Origin: CAYVFC01 sp964450715
GTDB taxonomy: Bacteria > Myxococcota_A > Polyangia > Polyangiales > JAFGIB01
Direction: 5' to 3'
Assembly: GCA_964450715.1 (NCBI GenBank)
Contig: CAYVFC010000006.1
Span: 40,523 to 104,522, forward strand
DNA: 64,000 nucleotides
Made by a program: the position numbers and the translations under genes. Under the pieces are notes generated by a model. That model saw only the letters and a list, made by a program, of their open reading frames with translations, was not told the DNA's origin and did not search any database. The number at the start of each line of letters is the position of its first letter. The stretch's first letter is position 1. This document shows, piece after piece, positions 57,391-64,000 of this stretch.

Positions 57391-60300
57391 CTATTCCTTC
57401 TTCTCGCCCTGGCGGGAGATGATGATCCGATCGTGCACGATCTTCTTGAAGTTGGCGGCGTCAAAGGGCTTTTCGATTCTGATATAGCCGACCCTGGCCA
57501 GAAACTCCCGCGCCCTGGGCGTGAACGCACCTCCGGTGATGAATACAACCCGGTCGGCCAGAGCCGGGTACAGCTTCGACAACCACTCGTGCAGATCGAC
57601 GCCCGACATGGCGGGCATCATCATATCGCACAGGATCAGATCGAATGCCTGGTCGGCCCGAAGGATTTTCCGGGCATCTTCACCGGAGGCGGCCTGGACC
57701 ACTTCGTTGCCTCTAAGCAACCTGACAATTGCGGAGCGGACCGCGGTCTCGTCATCGATGACCAAAACGCGGCCGCGAACCTCGGGTTGAACAGGCGTAC
57801 TCTTCTTTAGACCGGCCTCTTCGTAATCCTCTACCCTGTCGACCGGCAGGCGCACGACAAAACTCGTTCCCTCGCCGACAGTGCTGCTCACCTCGATACG
57901 GCCGCCGTAGCCCTCCACGATGCTCTTGCTGATGGACAGGCCGAGCCCGGTGCCGACCCCGAATTCCTTGGTGGTGAAGAACGGCTCGAACAGGAAGGGC
58001 AGGTGCTCCGCGGGTATCCCCTTGCCCGTGTCGCGCACCTCCGCCAGAACCTCGTTGCGGTCCTGCCAGGTGCGCACCCGGATCTCATTCCGCTCCACGT
58101 CGCCCTCCTCGATCGCGTGGGCCGCGTTTACGAGCAGGTTCAGGAAGACCTGCGACAGTCTTCCATCGTTGGCCAGGATCGAAGAGACCTTGCCGTACTC
58201 CTTGACCAGCCGGGCACGGTACTTGATCTCGTTGAAGACCATGTTGATCGCCACCTCGATCACTTGCATCAGGTCGACCGGAACTTTTCGATCCTGCTCG
58301 ACCCGCGAGAAGGTCCCCAGACCGCGGGCGATGTCCCGGATGCGGAGAGTCCCCAGCAGCGCGTCCTCGAACCGAGCCCCGACGTCGTCGATCATGGCCG
58401 GGTTGAGCAGCTCCCGGTCGGGTCCCAGCAGCTTCGCCCATTCTTCGTGCCCGAGCCGTTCGGCACCGCGTTCCAGACACCGCCGCAGGGCGGAAGAGAG
58501 CTTCGGCAGATCGTCGGTCAGGCTCTCCAGGTTGTAGAGAACGTAGGTCAACGGATTGTTGACCTCGTGGGCTATTCCCGCGGCCAGCATGCCCATGCTC
58601 GCCAGGCGATCGGACTGCGCTATCTGGGCCTGCAACCGCTTGCGCTCGGTGATGTCCTGGTTTACGCCGTAGGTCTTGACCGTACGTCCCTGCGAGTCCT
58701 TGACGATGAAGAAACGTACGGAAATCTGGCCGACCTCTCCGTCCGCAAAGAGAATGCGGTGTTCGAGCTGGCGGTCGTAATTCGGGTCCGAGGCTTCAAT
58801 GGCCGCGCGAACTTCGCTTCCCACCATGGCCATATCGTCCGGATGACAGAACCTTTGCGCATATTCCGCCGATGACATCTGGTAGCCGCCCACCTCGGCG
58901 GCGGTGGTGCGGAAGATCCTGTAGAAGTTGTCGTTGAAGGTGAACGTGTCACGGCCGACATCGTACTCCCAGTGGCCGGCCCGGGCCATCTGCAGGGCCG
59001 TGGAGAGCTGGGCTTCGCTCGCGCGCAACGCCGCCTCGGCCCGCTTGCGCTCGGAGACGTCGACCACGATCGAAAACAGGCACGTCTCGCCCCGCTGGAT
59101 GATCGGTCGTCCAGAGATGCTGACCCACTTTTCTAGACCGGACTTGGTCCTCACCAGCATCTCGTGGTTCTGCAGCTGGCCATCCCGTTGAAACGCCTCG
59201 CGAAGCCTGCTTCGATCGTCGGTATTGACGTAGAAATCCTGGAAATCAATCGTCCGGAGCTCCTCTCGCGAGTATCCCGACAGGGCGACGAAGGCTTCAT
59301 TTGCATCGACCACCGCCCCCTCCAGGGTAGAGACCAGGATGGCCGCGTTGGTGGCGTTGAATATCGCCCGGTACCTGGACTCGGCCTGGTGGCGATCGGT
59401 GACGTCGATAGCCGTTCCCAGTACCGCCGGTTTGCCGCGGTACTCGATGCGCTGGCCATACACCTCGATATGAGCTTGCGAGCCGTCCTTCTTCAGCGCG
59501 CGATAGGTGATGTTCCGATCCATCGTCTCCCCGGCGAGGCGTTCGGTAAAACGCCCGGTGACGATGTCGATGTCGTCGGGATGGATTACATCTGCCAGCG
59601 TCAGCTTGTCGATCATCTCCTCGGGCTCGTAGCCCAGGATCCCGGCCAGGCAAGGGTTCACGTAGGCCAGCCGTCCATCTTGAATCACGTAGATACCGAC
59701 CACGGCCTTTTCCGAGAGTTGCCTGAACTTGGACTCGCTCTCCGCCAGGGCGGCCTCTGCCCGCTTGCGTTCGGTAGCGTTCTCGACAACCGCCAGGACT
59801 CGGTCCACCTGCCCCGTCTTCTCGCGCAGGGGGACCACCCTGAACAGCTGGTGCTGCTGGTTGAAAAACAGCTCGAACTCGGTCTCCTCGCCCGCGAAAG
59901 CCTTGAGGTAGTGCTCCCGGACTACGGGTGCGCTCTCTCCGAATACCTGGTCCAGCGTCAGGCCGACGTAGTCATACGGATTCAGGTTCTGCTTTTTAAA
60001 CTCCTGTCCCGCGGTGAACCCGACCGTCAGATCTTTTTCGATGATCGAGATGTACGAGTTGGGGTAGTTGGCCGCGATCTCTCGCAACAGCTCCCGCTCC
60101 CGTCGCAGGGCTTCCTCGGCGAGCCGTCGCTCGGCCTCGGCCTGCTTGGCCGCGGTAACATCGAGGAAGGTGGTTTGGGTGTGGATTTCGTCCTGCACCA
60201 GGACACGGCTGCTGTACGCCTGCAAGGTCCTGATCGAACCGTCCCGTCGCACGACGTCATACTCGAACTGCGGCGCTACCGCTTGCCCGCGGGCGACCGC

Positions 60301-61014
60301 TTCCATGCGGTCGATGATCAGCGGGCGGGAAGCCGGCGCCACGTGATCGAGCAGGGGCATCCGGGTAAACTCCTCGAGCGTGTCGTATCCGAATACATCC
60401 AGCAGAGCACGATTGGCTAAAACCACGCGGTTTCCCCGCGAGAGGCCGATTCCCAGCAGCGAGCTCTCCACCAGCGCGCGGTAGCGTTCCTCGCTCTCCG
60501 CCAGGGCCATCTCTGCCTGCTTGCGCTCGGTGATGTCGATGGTGGCGCCCCAGCTTCCCACCAGATGGTTGCTCTCGATGATGCCGTGGCTCATCATCAG
60601 GAACCACCGTCGCTCTCCGCTCAGGTTGGTTTCCAGGCGCTCGTATCCATCGTTGGCGTACTTCAGCTTGATCCAGGTCCTGAGAAGCTCCCTGACGGTC
60701 TGCTCGTCGGAGCTATAGATTTCCCGAAAGGTCAATCCGATCAACGGTTCGACGCTGTCGAGGCCGTGCAATCGCGCTACCATCTGGTTGGCCTCGACCA
60801 GAACGCCCTGGTCCATCATCCACTCGATCTGCTCGTCGACGGGCAGGTCCAGAGGCATCGGTTTCCGCGCCTCGTACCGGTACACGCCGGCCACATCGTG
60901 CTGGATGAAGTTGCGATATCGTTCCTCGATCTTGTGGCGCTCGACCCCTGTTTCGAACGCCGACAAGTCCGGCCGGACATCCTCCACACCATCTTTTTGT
61001 TTGCGTTCCGCCAT
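57391..61014 (-). CDS. Hybrid sensor histidine kinase with six PAS domains and C-terminal receiver
   Basis: The 1207 residues hold six PAS-type domains (roughly 20-165, 175-295, 305-425, 430-550, 555-675 and 680-805), most ending in ITERK/VTDRH-like PAC motifs. A HisKA domain follows with AGIAHEVNNPL, where the His is phosphorylated. The ATPase domain has NLLVNAAHAIEEG, RDTGKGIP, LFEPFFTTKEFG and TGLGLSISKSIVEGYGG. The receiver domain (about 1085-1200) has VIDDE, LILCDMMMPAMSG (acceptor Asp) and KPF. No membrane helix is found, so the signal is sensed in the cytoplasm. The gene is isolated on the minus strand and lies between the two 199-bp repeats. Confidence 0.95.
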   Translation of the reverse strand: MAERKQKDGVEDVRPDLSAFETGVERHKIEERYRNFIQHDVAGVYRYEARKPMPLDLPVDEQIEWMMDQGVLVEANQMVARLHGLDSVEPLIGLTFREIYSSDEQTVRELLRTWIKLKYANDGYERLETNLSGERRWFLMMSHGIIESNHLVGSWGATIDITERKQAEMALAESEERYRALVESSLLGIGLSRGNRVVLANRALLDVFGYDTLEEFTRMPLLDHVAPASRPLIIDRMEAVARGQAVAPQFEYDVVRRDGSIRTLQAYSSRVLVQDEIHTQTTFLDVTAAKQAEAERRLAEEALRRERELLREIAANYPNSYISIIEKDLTVGFTAGQEFKKQNLNPYDYVGLTLDQVFGESAPVVREHYLKAFAGEETEFELFFNQQHQLFRVVPLREKTGQVDRVLAVVENATERKRAEAALAESESKFRQLSEKAVVGIYVIQDGRLAYVNPCLAGILGYEPEEMIDKLTLADVIHPDDIDIVTGRFTERLAGETMDRNITYRALKKDGSQAHIEVYGQRIEYRGKPAVLGTAIDVTDRHQAESRYRAIFNATNAAILVSTLEGAVVDANEAFVALSGYSREELRTIDFQDFYVNTDDRSRLREAFQRDGQLQNHEMLVRTKSGLEKWVSISGRPIIQRGETCLFSIVVDVSERKRAEAALRASEAQLSTALQMARAGHWEYDVGRDTFTFNDNFYRIFRTTAAEVGGYQMSSAEYAQRFCHPDDMAMVGSEVRAAIEASDPNYDRQLEHRILFADGEVGQISVRFFIVKDSQGRTVKTYGVNQDITERKRLQAQIAQSDRLASMGMLAAGIAHEVNNPLTYVLYNLESLTDDLPKLSSALRRCLERGAERLGHEEWAKLLGPDRELLNPAMIDDVGARFEDALLGTLRIRDIARGLGTFSRVEQDRKVPVDLMQVIEVAINMVFNEIKYRARLVKEYGKVSSILANDGRLSQVFLNLLVNAAHAIEEGDVERNEIRVRTWQDRNEVLAEVRDTGKGIPAEHLPFLFEPFFTTKEFGVGTGLGLSISKSIVEGYGGRIEVSSTVGEGTSFVVRLPVDRVEDYEEAGLKKSTPVQPEVRGRVLVIDDETAVRSAIVRLLRGNEVVQAASGEDARKILRADQAFDLILCDMMMPAMSGVDLHEWLSKLYPALADRVVFITGGAFTPRAREFLARVGYIRIEKPFDAANFKKIVHDRIIISRQGEKKE

Positions 61015-61297
61015 CCGTCCCCCGAATACGTCCCCCGAGCGTACCGTACAGGCAGTCAGTATCAGTCAATTCCGCCATCTCGACAACGCCGACACACGGT
61101 TACGGATAGTTGCAGCCCGGTCTCGCCCGAACAACCCGCCCGGAACAACCCGATCGGCGCACGGCTGCCGAACAGACGCCTGGTTTCCGGTCCACGCCCG
61201 GAGTACCCGTTCCGTTGGCCGGCCCAGTAGCCTGCTGTCAGTTCACCGAGCTTGCTACCGGCCTGTAACCGGACTCCAATTTGTCCCTGGGCACTAC

Positions 61298-61319
61298 AAA
61301 CCCCGCTTTTCGCGGGGTT
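61298..61319. terminator. Possible intrinsic terminator
   Basis: AACCCCGC and GCGGGGTT form a strong stem with a short T/C loop. T-rich flanks are short on either side (TTTG on the minus strand, TTCTTC on the plus). On the minus strand it would end transcripts coming from 61723. Confidence 0.4.
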
Positions 61320-61380
61320 CTTCAATTACGCCGTCACAGCCTCGGGACGGGGCACATGCCGGTGTCTTGGGGATACTTAC

Positions 61381-61579
61381 TGGTGATGCCCGACGCGCGA
61401 GCGATCGAGGAGCGCATCGACCTGGCGCGCCGCCACGGGCTGCGCGGGGTGGTGCTCTTCAAGATGGACGGCCAGGAGGACCCGCGGATGTGGCGGGTGC
61501 TGCGCGAATCGATCGCAGATCCGAAACGTTGACCACAGGGCTAGGCGGCGGTCGCCCCCGGCCTCCCTTTCGGTGCGCG
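61381..61579 (+). repeat. 199-bp direct repeat, copy 2
   Basis: It matches 56343-56541 at 197 of 199 positions. The differences are CGCGG for CGGGG in the coding part and TTGACC for TTGATC after the stop. Flanking DNA is unrelated on both sides. Confidence 0.95.
61383..61532 (+). pseudogene. GH18 C-terminal gene fragment
   Basis: Read in the original frame, this encodes the last 49 residues of the GH18 protein (VMPDARAIEERIDLARRHGL... to ADPKR) with one change, Gly to Arg in EDPRMWR. There is no upstream catalytic part and the DNA before it is unrelated, so it is a duplicated fragment and not a gene. Confidence 0.9.
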
Positions 61580-61617
61580 GGCGGCAACCGTAGGGCTAGA
61601 GCGCGAACTTCAAACGT

Positions 61618-61702
61618 CGTAGGGGCAGGCCTTGCGCCCGCCCGGCGGCGAACTGCTACACAGGGGACGGCGGTGAATGGGGAGGGGGCAACCCCCCTCC
61701 CC
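61618..61702. repeat. GC-rich inverted repeats of the interspersed type
   Basis: CGTAGGGGCAGGCCTTGCGC at 61618 is of the kind TAGGGGCAGGCCTTGCGCCxGCCC common as an interspersed element in uncultured genomes. Another element, GGGGAGGGGG-caa-CCCCCCTCCCC, lies at 61679-61702. The latter ends 20 bases from the stop of the Cys-rich protein gene. Confidence 0.6.
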
Positions 61703-61722
61703 TACGGTTACGCTACCTTCGA

Positions 61723-63936
61723 CTACCGGACGTTCCGTCGCCTCGGCTCGCGCCGCCCGAGCGCGACCAGCAGCAGCCCGAGGCACAACAGCCCCAGCCC
61801 CGCCGGCACCCTCCGTTTGCCCGGCGTCGAGCAGTTGCAGCCTTCGCTCGGGGTCAGCACGCCCAGCGTTCCGCCGTCAGGGCCCTCGCCCTCGCTAGTA
61901 CCGTCCCCGTCGAGCGGATCGCAATCCGAGGGCTCGTCGATGCAGTCCCAACCCGACTCGATATTGCAGTCGCTATCGCAGCCGTCGCCGTCCTCATCGT
62001 TGTCGTCGTCGCACTCCTCGTCCCCCTCCAGCCTGCCGTTGCCGCATACCGGATCGGGCTCGGGCTCGGATTCGCACCTGTCATCGCAGCCGTCACCGGA
62101 TTCGCGGTTGCCGTCGTCGCACCCTTCGTCGCTGGCAACCACCCCGTCGCCGCAGGTGCTCTCGCACTCGGAGGGCTCTGTCCGACAGGAGAACCCTTCC
62201 TCGATGCTGCAGTCCTCCGCGCAGCCGTCCTCGGGCTCGGTGTTGCCGTCGTCGCAATCCTCTCCGGGGTCGATCTCGCCGTCGCCGCAGGAATTCACGC
62301 ACTCGGAAGGCTCTCCGCTGCAGGAGTAACCGGCCTCCTGCTCGCAGACGTCGTCGCAGCCGTCGTCCGGCTCGGTGTTGCCGTCGTCGCACTCCTCTCC
62401 CGAGTCGATCTCCCCGTTGCCGCACCCCGGCTCCCCGCCCGTTCCGTCGGCCTCCAGCCGGCATTCCGAGTCGCAACCGTCGCCGGAAAGCTCGTTGCCG
62501 TCGTCACACTCCTCGCTGCCCTCGCGCACGAAGCCGTCGCCGCAGACCGCCTCGGTACAGGTATTGAGGCAGCCGTCGGTGTTGAAACCGTTGCCATCGT
62601 CGCAGGTCTCGCCCGCGGTCTCGTTGACGCGCAGGTCCCCGCAGGCTGCCGGGGTGCAGTCCGTATCACAGCTCGCGCTCTCGCCGCTGGTATCGCAGAT
62701 CTCTCCGGCCTTGGCATTCACCACCCCGTCGCCGCAAAAGGCCAGCGTGCAGTTGGCGTTGCAGGTTCGGCTCTCACCGCCCGCGTCACAGCTCTCGCCC
62801 GCGTTGAGGTTCGCTCTGCCGTCGCCGCAGACCGCCACCGTGCAGTCCCCGTCGCAGCTCGCGGTCTCGCCCCCGTCGTCGCAGGTCTCACCCGCCGTGG
62901 CGTTCACCAGCCCGTCGCCGCAAACGGCGCTGGTGCAGTCGCTGTCGCACAGCTCGCTCTCCTCCCCGTCGTCGCACTGCTCCCCGGCGATCGTATTCAC
63001 CACCCCGTCGCCGCAAACCGTCGCCGTGCAATCGCTGTCGCAGCTAGCGGTCTGGTACCCCGGATCACATGTCTCCCCCGCCGTGACGTTCACCAGCCCG
63101 TCGCCGCAAACGGCGTTCGTACAGTCGGTGTCGCAATCGGCGCTCTCGGTTGCGTCGTCGCACTGCTCGCCGGCCGTAGCATTCACCGTTCCGTCGCCGC
63201 AGTCCGCGGCCGTGCAGTCCGCGTCGCAGCTCGCGCTCTCGCCCCTGTCATCGCAGCTCTCGCCGGCCGCCGCGTTCACCGTGCCGTCGCCGCAGACCGC
63301 CTCGGTGCAGTCGGTGTCGCAGTCGGCGGTCTGAACTGCCGTGTCGCACTGCTCGGGCGGCTGCACCGCGCCGTCGCCGCACTGCTGGCACTCGGCGATG
63401 TTCAACACATAATCCGTATAAGCAGAGCCGATCCCTATAGTGGTAAGGGAGCCGGTGATGATGACCGAGTACTTGGTCCCCCCCTGGTAAACGATGCAGC
63501 CATAGCTCGGCGAGATGGCGGAATTGTAATCGCAGTAGTTGTTCCCCAGCGGGCAGGCCGACACCACCGCCGAGCGGGCCGGGTTCGCCAGATCCGTGCC
63601 CCAGAAATCGATTTCCAGCGCCATGTCCGCGGACGGCGTGAACTCGTAGACGTGCTCGGCCAGGTCAGCGGCCGTCGTCGACCAGCAGCTGACCGCCTCC
63701 ACCTCGTTAAAATTGTCGACCGCTTCCTGGGTGTTGCCGGGGATCGAGATGCTTCCCCCACCTCCCGGAGTCCAGCCCAGGACCGGCAGCATGGGGATCT
63801 GCCCCAGGAAGGCGCCGCAGTTCTCCTGCGCCCGCAGCGGCGACGCGCACAGCAACGCCAGACCGGCCAGAGCCGCCGCCCACATACCCTTGGTTCTCCG
63901 GAATCCTACCCAGACCGCGTTCGTTTGCTTCTGCAT
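61723..63936 (-). CDS. Secreted Cys-rich repeat protein with MYXO-CTERM-like anchor
   Basis: From ATG 63936 (GGAGGG 8 bases upstream) the precursor has 737 residues and a Sec signal (AALAGLALLCASPLRAQ). An N-terminal domain (about 20-190) is followed by 14 Cys repeats. The first eight are about 31 residues each (CGDGxVNxxAGExCD...CDxDCT), as in the 'myxococcus cysteine-rich repeat'. The last six follow the DUF4215 form (CGDGxxxxGEECDDGN...DGCDxxC). The C-terminus GCNCSTPGKRR with GLGLLCLGLLLVALGRRE and an Arg-rich end is a MYXO-CTERM-type sorting signal. The protein is expected at the outer surface. Function unknown. Confidence 0.88.
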   Translation of the reverse strand: MQKQTNAVWVGFRRTKGMWAAALAGLALLCASPLRAQENCGAFLGQIPMLPVLGWTPGGGGSISIPGNTQEAVDNFNEVEAVSCWSTTAADLAEHVYEFTPSADMALEIDFWGTDLANPARSAVVSACPLGNNYCDYNSAISPSYGCIVYQGGTKYSVIITGSLTTIGIGSAYTDYVLNIAECQQCGDGAVQPPEQCDTAVQTADCDTDCTEAVCGDGTVNAAAGESCDDRGESASCDADCTAADCGDGTVNATAGEQCDDATESADCDTDCTNAVCGDGLVNVTAGETCDPGYQTASCDSDCTATVCGDGVVNTIAGEQCDDGEESELCDSDCTSAVCGDGLVNATAGETCDDGGETASCDGDCTVAVCGDGRANLNAGESCDAGGESRTCNANCTLAFCGDGVVNAKAGEICDTSGESASCDTDCTPAACGDLRVNETAGETCDDGNGFNTDGCLNTCTEAVCGDGFVREGSEECDDGNELSGDGCDSECRLEADGTGGEPGCGNGEIDSGEECDDGNTEPDDGCDDVCEQEAGYSCSGEPSECVNSCGDGEIDPGEDCDDGNTEPEDGCAEDCSIEEGFSCRTEPSECESTCGDGVVASDEGCDDGNRESGDGCDDRCESEPEPDPVCGNGRLEGDEECDDDNDEDGDGCDSDCNIESGWDCIDEPSDCDPLDGDGTSEGEGPDGGTLGVLTPSEGCNCSTPGKRRVPAGLGLLCLGLLLVALGRREPRRRNVR

Positions 63937-64000
63937 CGTATCGCCCTCCACGCGTGTTCGCTTAAGCCGCCTAATCGCGCATAACCATTATTGAAAAAGG

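Larger units (their letters stand above)
61015..61722. other. Intergenic region with repeats and gene fragment
   Basis: The 708 bases before the Cys-rich protein gene hold a hairpin (61298-61319), the second copy of the 199-bp repeat with a GH18 fragment, and GC-rich inverted repeats at 61618-61702. No intact gene was found; the promoter of the histidine kinase gene should be near 61015-61080. Confidence 0.6.

Noticed and set aside
60788..62329. 513-codon plus-strand open frame across the histidine kinase promoter and the Cys-rich gene
   Set aside because: The protein is Ser/Pro/Gln low-complexity, the antisense pattern of the Cys repeats, and it crosses unrelated regions including the direct repeat.
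62000..63400. Regularly repeated DNA resembling a CRISPR array or satellite
   Set aside because: The period (about 93 bases) follows the 31-residue Cys repeats, units vary at third positions, and there are no constant repeats with unique spacers.

Overview
The window is GC-rich, gene-dense bacterial DNA that most resembles a Myxococcota (former deltaproteobacterial) genome. This rests on several family signatures together: serine/threonine kinases fused to ATPase/TPR/GAF modules, Cys-rich 'myxococcus' and DUF4215 repeats, MopE-type Asp/Cys repeats, two C-termini of the MYXO-CTERM type (Cys, one hydrophobic helix, Arg tail), many lipoproteins and PilZ proteins. A run of 100 N at 41223-41322 shows that this is a scaffold, probably a draft or metagenome-assembled one. 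I saw no rRNA, tRNA or CRISPR array.

Layout. (1) 1-9448, minus strand: eight tightly packed, mostly overlapping genes (HAD-like protein, fatty acyl-CoA reductase, second NAD-binding reductase, polysaccharide pyruvyl transferase family, acyl-CoA ligase, enoyl-CoA hydratase, second acyl-CoA ligase, lipid kinase). They look like one operon for a reduced or ether-type lipid, behind a promoter overlapped by a perfect TetR-type palindrome. (2) 9682-17266: a membrane-anchored unknown, a Cys-rich ferredoxin-like protein, a 194-bp imperfect palindrome between convergent genes, a DUF1648 protein, an aldo/keto reductase-transporter-glycosyltransferase operon and a large lipoprotein. (3) 17455-22074: a small outer-membrane protein, a membrane glutaredoxin, proline biosynthesis genes proB-proA and an NfeD protein. 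(4) 22226-41837: regulation and surface proteins. An apparent operon holds a secreted subtilisin-like protease with an aromatic-rich tail of three GFGSSS blocks, a 1498-residue multidomain Ser/Thr kinase and a response-regulator-like diguanylate cyclase. Around it are a lipoprotein metalloprotease, a Cys-rich lipoprotein, two PilZ proteins flanking a frameshifted gene, a second Ser/Thr kinase, an OmpA-like protein and a MopE-like protein broken by the assembly gap. (5) 41965-51536: lipid and ester metabolism (acyltransferase, second ferredoxin-like protein, lipase, enoyl-CoA hydratase, carboxylesterase, two metallo-beta-lactamase-fold hydrolases, DUF434 protein). (6) 51861-63936: a duplicated-module lipoprotein, a TPR protein, a GH18 glycosidase, a six-PAS hybrid histidine kinase and a 14-repeat Cys-rich protein. 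A 199-bp direct repeat made from the end of the GH18 gene flanks the histidine kinase region.

How it fits together. Region 1 can activate, hydrate and reduce acyl chains, and its regulation is probably by fatty-acyl or hydrophobic ligands, but the end product is not visible. Region 4 places an extracytoplasmic protease, a kinase and c-di-GMP synthesis in one transcript, with c-di-GMP receptors (PilZ) nearby. That is suggestive of an envelope-to-c-di-GMP signalling path, though the connection is inference from gene order.
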